DNA of 64,000 nt from Tritrichomonas musculus (taxonomy: Eukaryota > Parabasalia > Tritrichomonadida > Tritrichomonadidae), in the NCBI GenBank assembly GCA_039105265.1, contig JAPFFF010000038.1:248001-312000 (forward strand), given 5' to 3'. Position numbers and translations under genes: made by a program. The notes under the pieces were generated by a model, which was not told the DNA's origin, did not search any database, and worked only from the letters and a program-made list of their open reading frames with translations. Below are positions 21,491-32,259 of the stretch, piece after piece. Numbering within the stretch: position 1 is the stretch's first letter; the number at the start of each line of letters is the position of its first letter.

Positions 21491-21768
21491 AAAAAATATT
21501 TTTTTCAAAAAAGTTGAAACAACTCGTTAGTCCTAAAATCAGGACTTTATTAGCGAGTATGACAAACATCTTTTTGAACCCAAATTGTTGAGTGAAAATA
21601 GGGGGTCAAGTATGGGGATACTTAAGAAATTGTTGGACAACTTTTTGAGTCAAAAAAGGGCTAAAATGAGGTGTTTGAGACCAAAAAAGTGCCCAAAATA
21701 AGGTGTTTTCAAAGGGTTTGTCAGGAGTTTGGGACGAAGTCCTAAAATCATGACAAACATATACTACT
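21491..21768. repeat. Right terminal inverted repeat of the Polinton
   Basis: Inverted copy of 4667-4945, with nearly identical sequence. It is followed by ATTAT at 21769-21773. The last gene of the element starts just inside it. Confidence 0.95.
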
Positions 21769-21773
21769 ATTAT

Positions 21774-22255
21774 AATCTAAATAAATTCTTTATTTATTTA
21801 GATATTTCAAAAAAATTTGTAAAAATTCATTAAAATGAACTTTTTAACAAAATATGAAATATTTATAAAATAACAAAATGCATAATTAATCATTAATTTT
21901 CAATATATATAATAATTAATCATTATAATTTCAATCAATCCATCAGGTAGCTGGATTGGGTTATTTTCATAGGATACTTGTTTGTGTTATTATAACTTAT
22001 ATAATTGATATTTTAAAACATTTAAATAATAAATATATAAAATAAGTGCACTATAATATAATATCAAAATGTTATTTAATAATTATTAATACATAAAAAG
22101 ATATACATATTTTTATAAACGTTAAAAATGTAAAGTAGGTGTCCGCACCTCTTAACATTCAATCATATTATTAATAAATTTGCATTTACCTGAATACATA
22201 GTGAATGGATCAAAATAATTTATAATGTAACTGATAATAATAAATATTTATAAAA
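21774..22255. other. AT-rich spacer, no gene seen
   Basis: Lies between the Polinton and the TA-flanked element. No coding frame is seen. TGTCCGCACCTCT at about 22139-22151 is an exact 13-base match to about 1073-1085 in the palindromic element at the window's left side. Confidence 0.5.
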
Positions 22256-22257
22256 TA

Positions 22258-23030
22258 CAGCTGTTTCGGAAATAGATTAGAATTTTTTGGAAATAAAATA
22301 GCATGATTTGAATGGTTTATAAAACCGCTAAAATATTTTTGGAAATAAAATATTTTTTTTTGGAAATAAAATAGTGAACGATTATTTTGCATTCAATTTC
22401 CAATATTTTTGTTGTTGAAAAACATTTAAATCAGAAGTAAATATTAATTACATCTAAACAATCTTTTGCCAATTTAATATATTTTGACAGATGTTATTAA
22501 AAAGATACTTTATAATTGATATTTCACCGATTGCAAAATATCTTTTTAATATTATATCCTGGATAAAACAAAAAGAAAATTTCTTTTCATATTCGATATA
22601 ATAATCAATAATAATCATAAATAAAGTGATTTTTTCTTTAATGAAAGAGTTTTTTCAAAATATTCATTTTCATCAATTTTCATATTAAAAATCATAAAAA
22701 ATGCATAATTATCGATAATTTGAAGATTTTATTGAGTAATTTTGGATGAAAACAATATTTTAGTAATATCATATTAAAAACACAATAACATACTCTATGT
22801 TTCATATTGAACTGTTAAAAACAAAACTCATGTATATATTAGCATAATAATGTGTAAAACGCCATAAAATTTCTTTAATCTATCTTTTAATTCCGTTTTT
22901 AAGTATGATAAAATTGAATATAAAATGATCGTTCCTATTTTATTTCCAAAAAAAAATATTTAATTTCCAAAAAAATAAAACGGTTACTATTTTATTTCCA
23001 AAAAATTCTAATCTATTTCCGAAACAGCTG
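22258..23030. mobile_element. Mariner-like miniature element, TA-flanked
   Basis: The ends CAGCTGTTTCGGAAATAGAT (22258 on) and its complement (to 23030) are exact over 44 bp and remain similar to about 127 bp. Each end is bordered by TA (22256-22257 and 23031-23032), the target of Tc1/mariner transposons. Each arm contains three spaced copies of the word TTTGGAAATAAAATA or close variants. The roughly 540-bp centre is non-coding, so the element is non-autonomous. Confidence 0.8.
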
Positions 23031-23462
23031 TATATTATAAAAAATATCTTTAAAATTTTAATTTTAAATTATTGTTTTTGATATTTTTGTTACTTAATGA
23101 GAATATTTTTTTTTTTTTTTTCATTGTTTTTAATCATAAAAATTCCAATTTCAAAAGTAATATTTTTTTGATATGCTTTAAAATATAATATATTTTACAT
23201 TGCTCTTTATTAATTTAAAATTAATTTTTAAAGATATCATAAAAGTTGAATTAACAGTGAGCAATACAAATATTGTGAAATTTTAAGAAGGGCTTCTTTT
23301 TTGAAAATGTAATTTCTGGAAGAATAAGCAATTTTATAACTGATTTAAAGAAATTAAACATTTATATTGATATGATAATTGATTTTATATATAAACTATT
23401 TAAATTTAAAAATGATCAATACTCAGCGAATTACATTTTATTCAAAAACTTTTTCACCACAC

Positions 23463-23464
<2 letters not shown>

Positions 23465-23519
<55 letters not shown>
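23465..23519. repeat. 55-base T homopolymer
   Basis: An uninterrupted run of T in an AT-rich spacer. Length is likely to vary among copies and may be affected by assembly. The open frame that reads poly-phenylalanine through it is not a gene. Confidence 0.9.
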
Positions 23520-23520
<1 letters not shown>

Positions 23521-24005
23521 GATTTATATTGTGAATATGTTTACAATAACAATAAAGACCAGAGAATACATCAAAAATGATTAATTATTTGATTCAATTA
23601 TAATATCAAAAAAATTTACAAGTCTGAATGAATAATTGAAACCATTCTTAAAATGTTTTTAAAATGGTTAATACAACCAATTTTTACGGAATGTATTAAA
23701 AATTATAATCTTTTTCAAATTCTAATTATCAAAAGCAAATATTATAAATTTTATCATTGTGTAAATACTATATGAAGATTATTATATACTTATATATAGC
23801 CGGTATTATATAAATATTTCATGATATTTAAAACTTGTTATTTGAGAGGTTTCATTCAATTTTTTTTGGAAATTTTTGTCCAATTCAAATTTCCAAATTG
23901 AATGAAAAACTAGTGTTTTTGTCCAATCGTGTTCTATATGGACAAAAGTACCTTCTCAAAAATAAAAAATTGAATACTGACGTAAAAATTGAATTGGTTT
24001 TTTAG

Positions 24006-24257
24006 TCTAATCCCCCATTAAACAATTCTTATTGTCCATTTAAAATCGCTTTTCGAAATAAAAACGTTACTGAATATAAAGCAATATCAATTAATTTTTG
24101 TGATACTGCTGAAAAAGTTGCAAACTTATTTTTAGGAATCATAGATTTTAAAGAAAAGCCTTCATTTATTAAAAAAAATGTATTTATTGAGAATTTAAGA
24201 GTTCTCGCACTTTTTAAATTCCAATTGAATCCGATTCATCATCAATTTTGTTCATAA
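24006..24257 (+). pseudogene. Possible gene remnant, open frame without start codon
   Basis: An 83-codon frame is open from the TAG at 24003 to TAA at 24255-24257. Its translation contains INFCDTAEKVANLFLGIIDF and reads like real protein, unlike the surrounding low-complexity DNA. No ATG opens it, and it runs 44 bp into the convergent surface-protein gene. It could be the tail of a decayed gene or a chance frame; no family recognised. Confidence 0.3.
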
Positions 24258-27200
24258 TTGAATTTACCATAAAATTCTTCTTTCTCACCACAAAGATCAC
24301 AGATAAGATAACGGCGGCAGCAACAACAACAGCGGCAACAACAATTGCGACAATCACTCCAACTGAGAGTCCTTTGCTTCTTGCTTTGATTGGATTCCCA
24401 ACTTCGGCAGCAGTTTCACTCACCGAAGGTTCCAGACTTGATGATTCAGTTGGACTGACTGTTTCTTCTTCTGAGCTTGGATACTCTGATTCAGTAATTG
24501 GAAATTCTGTTGGAATTTCATCGCTTGGTGATTCTGTTTGGCTCATTGTTTCTTCTTCTGAACTTGACTCATATTCTTCTCCAATGCTAAGTTTCACATT
24601 ATCTTTATCGACTGTAACAAATTTATTGACAGCTTCCTTGTTTTCTTCGGTCACATTTAGAACAAGTCGTACTGAAATCGTCTTGTTTTGTGATGATTCG
24701 ATCTTCAATTTTTGTTTCTCAATATCAACTGTATCGCTGATGTTTATTGTCACACTCTCACTGGTAGCTTCAAGTCTCAATTCTGGTGAACTTTCGTTGG
24801 TTGAAATGTTTCCTTCTTGCTTGATATAAAATGTGTCATTCACATCAATGACGATCGAATCAAAATCTGAACTATCAAACAAGGCTTCTCCAACGGTTCC
24901 ACTCAATTCAGATTCAGATTCGCCAATTGTCAATCTTTCTGATGCCACAACACGAAGACGATTCCTTTCTTCTAATAAACGTGAATTTGTATGAATAATT
25001 TGAACTTTTTGGCCCCTCAAAAAGTTGATTGGTGCAACAACATCACGTGTGAATGAGTCCAAAAACACAATGATTTTCGATTCATTATCGAAATCATTAC
25101 GAAATGAGTCAGATATGCCTAATGCTTTGTAGTCTTTTTCTGTGTTGTATGAACAGACATTATTTCCTGCAATTGTACCGCAGATGATGTAGACGCCTTT
25201 GATGACTTTGATTGATGTTGAATTTGGCCGAATTCGATGAGATGGATAGTCATTCAAATTCAATTCTCCTGAGCCTGAAACATAAATTCTTGATTCATTG
25301 ATTCCTTCTTCTTTAGAATTGACAACATTAAACTTGAGAAATGCGTCAAGTTCAATTGAGAAGTGTGGTCCTGCATTATGCTTCTTCACTGTGATGTCAA
25401 GTGAAGGTCCTTTCGGTTTAATGAGAAGATTTGTGACATTCTTGAAAATGAGGTTGTCTGCAATCAGTCCTTCAGTGATGTTCTGATTGATTGCTTCCAC
25501 ATATGTCAGGTTTAACTTGTAGGTTGGATCAATCAAAACATCGTGAATGTTTGTGAAAATGCTTGATGAAATCTCGAAATTTGAGAAGATTCTGATTTCA
25601 ACATCTTCGCCTGGATCGCTCACAATGTCTCCAGTTTCAACAATTCGTCCATCAATTCCTTCTTTGCACTTATTGCATGATTCTTCACTTCTACAGATGC
25701 AGAGATACTTCTTTGAGCCATTTCTAATGAATGTGATGCCTTCATGACTGTTGATGCTTTTGATGAAGTTGTCATATATTTCAAGGCTCCCATAAAGTGT
25801 GACTTCATTATTTTCAGTTCCTTCTTTGATGAATGTAATGAATGATTTGTTCTGTTGAACACAGTCTTTCAAATCAATCACTGACTCGTTGCTGGTCAAT
25901 TCAAATGACATTGGCTGCTCAACTTCATCTCGAATTGAAAATGATGAAAACGGATTCAATTTAATAATCAATTTATTAAAATTGCCATTGAATTTCCAAT
26001 ATTCATTCATCACGCTTTGATCTTTATTGATTTGAATTGAGCTGACATTGCTCAAATTTAAAATTTCAAGTGAATCATTCATAACATTGACTTCTATTGA
26101 AAAAGAGATTTGGAAAAGATCGATGTTTACAGGTATTGTTAATGGTGCAATTTCAATTTGTTTAGCAATGAATGGTTCGCTGAAAACATTTTCAATTGTA
26201 TCATTCAATTGATATGTACAACGTTCAATTGAATAATTCGTTGAATCATGTGCACAGTACTGACTAAAGTATTCAATTGAATCTCCAAAAATTGGTTCAA
26301 ATTGCTCAAAATCATCTGTGTAAAGATGATGCTTGTTCTTTATTACTGAGATTTTGAATGATGCATTATAATCAGAAATTGCATGCAAGTGAATGTCAGA
26401 TTTTAATTTAAAAGTGATCGATGAATTTGTGTCAGATTTTATATCCAAATAAAGTGGATATTCATCCAACTCAACATCGATTGTTCCTTGATTTATGAAT
26501 TCATATAATGTTAAATCAGGATATTCAAATTTAATTAAATTATTGTCATATATATTCATTATATTTGGAGATGAAGGCAAACTCACCTTGATGTTTTCAT
26601 TTGATAAATTAAGCCTGTAATAATGGCCTGTAGGGTAGGGAATGTTTAGATCTTGATAAATGATGGCTGGGGCTTCTTTACACATTCTAACTGCCTTTAA
26701 AAAAGATGAGGTATCATTTGTTATGATGTAATTAGGATGAGCAGCACAAATTGATTCTTTTGGAGAATGGCAAATATAGTCATATAGAAATGAATATTCA
26801 TAACCAGTTTGTGAATAAGATAACAAGTTATTTAAGTGAGAGAGAGCTTTAGATGAATCATACTTAATTATGAGCATATTGTCTTTATTATAGCCAGAGA
26901 TTAATGCCTGTTTTTTGCTAGAGCTCCAATGGATATTATAAGTGCCAGTATAAAGATATGTATCAACTTTGCCTGAACAAATAAGTTCAACATCATTCAT
27001 ATTCTTATAATAATAATAATAATATGGGAAGTATGCATTGATATTAAATTGATTTGGTAGAATGATGCTAATTTTCCCACAAACAATTTTAATTCGATCA
27101 TTTAGTTTAATTCCATCATAACAAAATGTCAGATTAGTTGGTTCATTAATCAAAAAGTTTCGTTTTTTTTGTAAGATGATAACGTCGTGTTCTTTGGTCC

Positions 27201-30039
27201 ATCGATGTGGAAATGTTATGTTGTCGTCTGGTCCAACTGCAAGAACGATGTTTCTTGATAGATCGCCATCATTTATTCGATAATTTTTAAATGAAACAAA
27301 TGGATATGATCCATTGAGTTCGAGTCCTTCTTCACTATAATAAAGATAAGTCCAATTTGATGATTGATTAATAACAACTTTATCATCAAACAAAGGTCTG
27401 AGGTATTGAGGAACTGGTGACGTAATATTAAAATCACCTGAAACTGAAATATGTCCCAAGTTTTTCACTTCAGGATTTGCCATAATGTATACACTCTCTT
27501 CTGAACTTGTAAAATTATATATATAATATGAATGATAATCATGCCAGCTTGAGCAATCGAGAGTAACTGCTTTTTTGAGATCAAAAACATAATTAATCCC
27601 ATACAAATAATAACTGTCAAAACAATATTTTTTGGCAGTAATAACATATGTTGAATACTTTTCAAAATTAATTAGTGCATCATTTGGAACTTTGATTTCA
27701 ATTGTAATGCTTTCTCTTTCGCAGTAAAATTGAGTACTACGGTATGAATTAAGATCATTACGTAAAAATATGCTTTTGAACAAGTATACAGTTGTACTTG
27801 AAACTTCTTCGAATTTAATAAATTCATCATAATTCTTTGCTAAAACAAAGTCATTTAAATAAGTGCATTCTTTAGCTTCATTTGCATAACAAATTTGGTT
27901 AAAGTCATTGCCATAATTGATTACAAATTCAATCGAGCTTGGATATTTGAAAAAGCTTATCATTGGTTCAAATGGCTCTCTGATATAAACGCAGCATCTT
28001 CCTTCAATTGGGATCGCTGAATTATTAAATATCTCTCTGTAATATGTGTATAGCTTAATATGTTCATAATAAAAGTAAACACGAAAATCAATTTCTGTTG
28101 GATCTGCATTATAATCCATATGAAATCCTAATTTATTGGGGTTCTGGATGTATTTATCCCAAACCAAAACTGTGAGTTTTGCTTTCTTGTCTTGAGCTAA
28201 ATAATTTTTTATTTTATTTCTCTCTATAGTTATGTAAGAGCTATCAACGACCAGATTTGCATTTGCTGTGAGGACAACACCATTGTAATTACTAGCTGCA
28301 TATTGGTAATCAGTGATGTATGTCGTCTTATGATTATCAATTTGGTCAATTGTGCGAATGTTTCGAACCCAAATAAAATCATCTTCTTGATATGAATCGC
28401 CACCTTTGATTTTTGATTTGCAGCTTTTAAGGTCAGATTGGCCAACGCAAACATAATAACTTGGAGCATTTGATTGGCCAAGATATAAAAATTTGATTGC
28501 ATCTTCATCATAGTCACAGAAAAATTTAACGTCTTCCATGAAGCCGTCTGAAATGAATTTGATTGTCCCATTTCCTGTAATTCTGCACCAGCGATCTTTA
28601 ACTTCGTCTTTATCAGCATATAAGTCATTGTATTTATTACCTTCCATGATAAAGTCATGGTCAACATGAATGGTGAAATTGGGCCTCGGTTTATCTGAAA
28701 AAGATTTGAATTTTAAAAATTTTGACGGTTTGATCGTTACTGATTTGTAGTTACTAAGATTAATAAAGTTATCTATGCAATCATATAAATATGAATGAAC
28801 ATCATTAAATGTAAAAGTTGTATTTGGAGTGCCATAAAAATAGCTCCTTTTCTTCCATGTTTTACGTATATCATGATTCCCTTCAGTGAAATAATAATCC
28901 ATGCTGTTAAAAGGATATTCTTTTAAATTGTCAGAATTTACGTTTTGAGTAACTATTTCATCATCACAAATGAACTTCCCTTCTTCAAATAGTCCGGACA
29001 AGCTTCTGTCACCATGAAAAACACAGAATTCTGGAACTTTAATTTTATTTAAAAGATTAACTGACATATCACTTCGATAGGCATGAATTTCTGAATAATC
29101 ATAACTTAAAGGATGTTGACTTTTAAGAGATAAATTAAGATTGTTTGTTGTTGTTGTTGTGCAGTTAATTAACAAATTGCTAGGAGTTACTATTGTAATA
29201 CTGCCACTTCCTTCAATAAAGAGTCTACCAATTTCAATTGAATCACTATTTAACGTCAGCACTTGACTACGCATATGAACCGTTACATCTGAGCCTAAAA
29301 GGCAATCTATGTTTATGTTGGAATAGGAATAAGATTGATCATAAAATTGGGGAGTTTTTGTGTCAATGATAACAACACAATTAGAACTACTGATATCTCT
29401 AGTTGAATTTATGTACGTTAATTCAAATGCCGAATAACTTTTGCATTTTTCTTGTTTATCTGAGATACAATAATATTTTTCATTTATATCTAATATTTTT
29501 TCTGTAGCATTGAAAACCTTCCTTAAATCATTCGTGAGATTTGAAATTTGGAATTGCTTGGAATTCTTCGAAATAGAAAGCAAATTTTGGGGAATATTTT
29601 CTGAATTAATTTTTATACTCATTTTAGTATTTTTATTTTTTGCTTCTAAAATAATTGGTGAATAACTATTTGATCCTTTTGTATCAACTTCAAGATTAAC
29701 ATTGCCAAATGTTTGAAATAAGATTGGAATATTCGTCGAAATATTCTCATAATCTGTCTCTATGACGTTTTTAATTTTAATTGAAGAGGAATAATTGGTG
29801 TAAATAAGATAATTTGATGGATCACAAAAAATTAAATTATTTTTGGTTTTTTTATATTTAAAATTATCGGCAATATATATGTTGTGAATTTCGTCATTGT
29901 TCGATTCTGAATCAAATGGAATTCTTGAAAAAATATCATCAAATAAAATTTGATATTTTGAGCATTTTCTGAAGCAATCGCCCGACGTTTTTTCAATACA
30001 ATAATTTTTCGCAAAGACAAGGGAAATAAGAAAGAACAT
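24214..30039 (-). CDS. Large single-pass surface protein with ten diverged repeats
   Basis: A 1941-residue protein. The first 10-12 residues (MFFLISLVFA) form a signal peptide. Near residues 1880-1905 there is a strong membrane helix (GVIVAIVVAAVVVAAAVILS), followed by RKK and a short acidic tail, so nearly the whole protein is outside the cell. Just before the helix is a stalk rich in S, E, T and P with the repeated word SSEEET. The ectodomain has many N-glycosylation sequons and recurring C-x7-C motifs about every 178 residues, suggesting tandem beta-rich units, perhaps a beta-helix. I do not recognise a named family; adhesin or coat protein is an inference from architecture. TCAAAATTT lies 3 bases before the ATG. 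Convergent with a possible gene remnant at its 3' end. Confidence 0.85.
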   Translation of the reverse strand: MFFLISLVFAKNYCIEKTSGDCFRKCSKYQILFDDIFSRIPFDSESNNDEIHNIYIADNFKYKKTKNNLIFCDPSNYLIYTNYSSSIKIKNVIETDYENISTNIPILFQTFGNVNLEVDTKGSNSYSPIILEAKNKNTKMSIKINSENIPQNLLSISKNSKQFQISNLTNDLRKVFNATEKILDINEKYYCISDKQEKCKSYSAFELTYINSTRDISSSNCVVIIDTKTPQFYDQSYSYSNINIDCLLGSDVTVHMRSQVLTLNSDSIEIGRLFIEGSGSITIVTPSNLLINCTTTTTNNLNLSLKSQHPLSYDYSEIHAYRSDMSVNLLNKIKVPEFCVFHGDRSLSGLFEEGKFICDDEIVTQNVNSDNLKEYPFNSMDYYFTEGNHDIRKTWKKRSYFYGTPNTTFTFNDVHSYLYDCIDNFINLSNYKSVTIKPSKFLKFKSFSDKPRPNFTIHVDHDFIMEGNKYNDLYADKDEVKDRWCRITGNGTIKFISDGFMEDVKFFCDYDEDAIKFLYLGQSNAPSYYVCVGQSDLKSCKSKIKGGDSYQEDDFIWVRNIRTIDQIDNHKTTYITDYQYAASNYNGVVLTANANLVVDSSYITIERNKIKNYLAQDKKAKLTVLVWDKYIQNPNKLGFHMDYNADPTEIDFRVYFYYEHIKLYTYYREIFNNSAIPIEGRCCVYIREPFEPMISFFKYPSSIEFVINYGNDFNQICYANEAKECTYLNDFVLAKNYDEFIKFEEVSSTTVYLFKSIFLRNDLNSYRSTQFYCERESITIEIKVPNDALINFEKYSTYVITAKKYCFDSYYLYGINYVFDLKKAVTLDCSSWHDYHSYYIYNFTSSEESVYIMANPEVKNLGHISVSGDFNITSPVPQYLRPLFDDKVVINQSSNWTYLYYSEEGLELNGSYPFVSFKNYRINDGDLSRNIVLAVGPDDNITFPHRWTKEHDVIILQKKRNFLINEPTNLTFCYDGIKLNDRIKIVCGKISIILPNQFNINAYFPYYYYYYKNMNDVELICSGKVDTYLYTGTYNIHWSSSKKQALISGYNKDNMLIIKYDSSKALSHLNNLLSYSQTGYEYSFLYDYICHSPKESICAAHPNYIITNDTSSFLKAVRMCKEAPAIIYQDLNIPYPTGHYYRLNLSNENIKVSLPSSPNIMNIYDNNLIKFEYPDLTLYEFINQGTIDVELDEYPLYLDIKSDTNSSITFKLKSDIHLHAISDYNASFKISVIKNKHHLYTDDFEQFEPIFGDSIEYFSQYCAHDSTNYSIERCTYQLNDTIENVFSEPFIAKQIEIAPLTIPVNIDLFQISFSIEVNVMNDSLEILNLSNVSSIQINKDQSVMNEYWKFNGNFNKLIIKLNPFSSFSIRDEVEQPMSFELTSNESVIDLKDCVQQNKSFITFIKEGTENNEVTLYGSLEIYDNFIKSINSHEGITFIRNGSKKYLCICRSEESCNKCKEGIDGRIVETGDIVSDPGEDVEIRIFSNFEISSSIFTNIHDVLIDPTYKLNLTYVEAINQNITEGLIADNLIFKNVTNLLIKPKGPSLDITVKKHNAGPHFSIELDAFLKFNVVNSKEEGINESRIYVSGSGELNLNDYPSHRIRPNSTSIKVIKGVYIICGTIAGNNVCSYNTEKDYKALGISDSFRNDFDNESKIIVFLDSFTRDVVAPINFLRGQKVQIIHTNSRLLEERNRLRVVASERLTIGESESELSGTVGEALFDSSDFDSIVIDVNDTFYIKQEGNISTNESSPELRLEATSESVTINISDTVDIEKQKLKIESSQNKTISVRLVLNVTEENKEAVNKFVTVDKDNVKLSIGEEYESSSEEETMSQTESPSDEIPTEFPITESEYPSSEEETVSPTESSSLEPSVSETAAEVGNPIKARSKGLSVGVIVAIVVAAVVVAAAVILSVIFVVRKKNFMVNSIMNKIDDESDSIGI

Positions 30040-30042
30040 TTC

Positions 30043-30051
30043 AAATTTTGA
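30043..30051 (-). promoter_or_regulatory. Candidate initiator motif TCAAAATTT
   Basis: Reads TTTCAAAATTTGAA directly before the ATG of the surface-protein gene, ending 3 bases before it. The same nine bases, or one with a last-base change, precede three other host genes in this window. Confidence 0.55.
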
Positions 30052-30939
30052 AAGAAATCAAAGCCAAAAAGAAAATGGTATTTTAAAAAATGAACAAATT
30101 CCTCTCAAAAAATGACAGAATTCAAATATTCAATTAAAATTTTGATTAGTAAAATGAATTCATATCATTATATTCTCAAACATTGTTTAATAATCGTGAT
30201 TTATTTCAAAATATTTCAATTTTTTTATCAGAAAATTTGTAGAGAAGAAAAAAAACGTATACTTTTTGAGAACATTTTTTTTTTTTTTTTCAATAACTTG
30301 TCATTTTGAATCATAGCATATATTAAATATTGCAGTCATAGCATAATATAATATTAGAAAAGAATTCATAATTATTGATATAGAAATCATTTTCAAGAAA
30401 AGTTAATATGATATGATATATTTTGATTTGTTTCAAATCAATATATTTGGATAAATTTAACTGCTTGATGATATTATATACTTGATAACTATCGATTTCT
30501 GAAAAAAAATTCATATGCAAAAATTTTTAAGGCACATATTCAGTAGGTCAATAAGTTGAGATATTGAAACTTTATTTTTGAAGAAATTCAACCCCTTCAT
30601 AAAGATTTAAAATGAAGGATTATTTTGTATTTTCATCGTTTTCATATAGCATGTCATTTATCAAAATAATTGCAACCCACATTCAAGCATAATTTGAGAT
30701 ACAAGTTACTTTTTTCCTATAAAGATTTTACATTAAAATCATGATATTTTGATTAACTCAAATGATTACTAAATATCCAGAGAAGCTATTTCAGACCTGA
30801 TTAATATAAAAATATATATATATAATTTTATCAAAAACTTTTTGGTGGTAATCGTTATGAGAGTAATTTAATTTCCTTGCAAAATTTGGCCAAATTGGTT
30901 TATTGAAAATACGAAAGATATTGATGATTTCTTTAATTC

Positions 30940-30964
30940 TTTATTATTATTATTATTATTATTA
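30940..30964. repeat. TTA triplet microsatellite, about 8 units
   Basis: Perfect TTA repeats in non-coding DNA. Confidence 0.9.
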
Positions 30965-32259
30965 GATAAAAGTATTCTTGAAGCAGAGTTTTATATATCA
31001 AGATCATTTAATAATTTCCAAAATATTGGTTGAAAATTTAAGAGTAGCTGTAACAAATTCAAAACATGATCGTATTTTTTTTGAAGTGTGATATGAAAAT
31101 TCTCTTTTTTTCTAAAATTTTTATCAGTTGATTTATTATTTCGGAAAGCAAATAATAAAATATATGTTGCAATGAGTTGTTTATTGATATTTAATATAGT
31201 GCATGCTAAATAATTATAAATTGTAAACTTTTTTGTTGGTTATTAGTATTTTTTTTTAATTAAAAGCAAGGTTCCAATGAAAGGATCCTTCTTATAATAG
31301 ACTGAAAAATAGTTTAATATATGTAAAAATGATTAATCATGATATTAATTCAAATTTTATAGATAATTATAATATGAATTTGGATTGATTATTTTTGGAT
31401 TTCTTTAGGTTTAAAGTTGGATTCATGAAATAGTTAAGAACTTGCAGATTCACTAGGTTGGAAATCTTTCATTTAATAATTCAAATCCAATTCAAAAAGA
31501 TAATTAAAAAGAAAGAATTCTATGTTTTGTTTTGTTCCAAAATTTTTCACATTTTTTCATGAATAAAATTAAAATTATGCTTAACGCGACCAAGGAATTA
31601 TTCTCATATATTTGATATTTATTTATTTATAATTAATTTTATATTTTTACCAAATAAAGGATGACCGCATGCACATTTTTAGCATCGTGAATTTATACAT
31701 TTTTCCAAGGAATTTTAATCTTTTATTTAAAAAGTGCAAACGCTCAAAATAAAGTTTTATATTATGTTATTATAAAATCATAAAACCTTCTTACCAATGA
31801 GAAAAATCAATTTGACAGTCCACTTTTTGAGAGGGCTTGTCCAAAAAATTTCGTTGCAGCTACTCTAAAATTTATAAAAAAAAAAAAAAAAAGCTTCAAA
31901 AATTGAATACTTAACACAAAAACATTTTATAAAAAAAAAAAAAAGAGGGGAAGAACTTAGGATTCCCAATGATCTATTTTCAACAATTTATTAAAACAAT
32001 TTAGATAAGATATGTATTTAACTCTTAGCAAAATCTCAAAAATAAACAGAATATAAAGATAAATGAGTTTTATTTTAAAAAAAATTTTGATCTGAATTTT
32101 ATTCAAAAATTCTGAGATATCTGAATTTTATAACCTTGCAATCAGATGATCTCTTTTTTGCCATTATAATCCAATTATTTTTACAGCATATTAACAGATA
32201 TTTATATTTTATTGACATATTCAAAAAATATTAATAATTTAAAAAAATCATTAATTTGA

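Larger units (their letters stand above)
4667..21768. mobile_element. Polinton (Maverick) element, looks whole
   Basis: A 17.1-kb element bounded by inverted repeats of about 279 bp (4667-4945 and 21491-21768) starting AGTAGTATATG. ATTAT flanks both ends (4662-4666 and 21769-21773), consistent with the 5-6 bp duplications of this family. Parts in order: protein-primed family B DNA polymerase, retroviral-type integrase, two small frames, a very large fibre-like protein, a small frame, a major-capsid-like protein, small virion-type frames, a packaging-type ATPase, and two further proteins. The gene order and size match trichomonad Mavericks. The terminal repeats are almost identical and all large frames are open, so the copy looks whole and recent. 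Confidence 0.95.
30040..32259. other. 2.2-kb AT-rich intergenic region, no gene seen
   Basis: No coding frame or clear element is seen. It contains a TTA triplet run at about 30940-30964, a T-run near 30278, and two long A-runs near 31876 and 31930. It serves as the 5' flank of the surface-protein gene and the 3' flank of the molybdoenzyme gene. Confidence 0.5.

Noticed and set aside
4667-21768. Interpretation as an LTR retroelement because of the retroviral-type integrase
   Set aside because: The ends are inverted, not direct, repeats, and the polymerase is a protein-primed DNA polymerase, so it is a Polinton.
23372-23584. Open frame encoding a long poly-phenylalanine tract
   Set aside because: It simply reads through the 55-base T run.
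24248-24829. A 193-codon plus-strand frame
   Set aside because: Antisense to the Ser/Glu-rich stalk and membrane helix of the surface protein; codon bias of that region keeps the opposite strand open.
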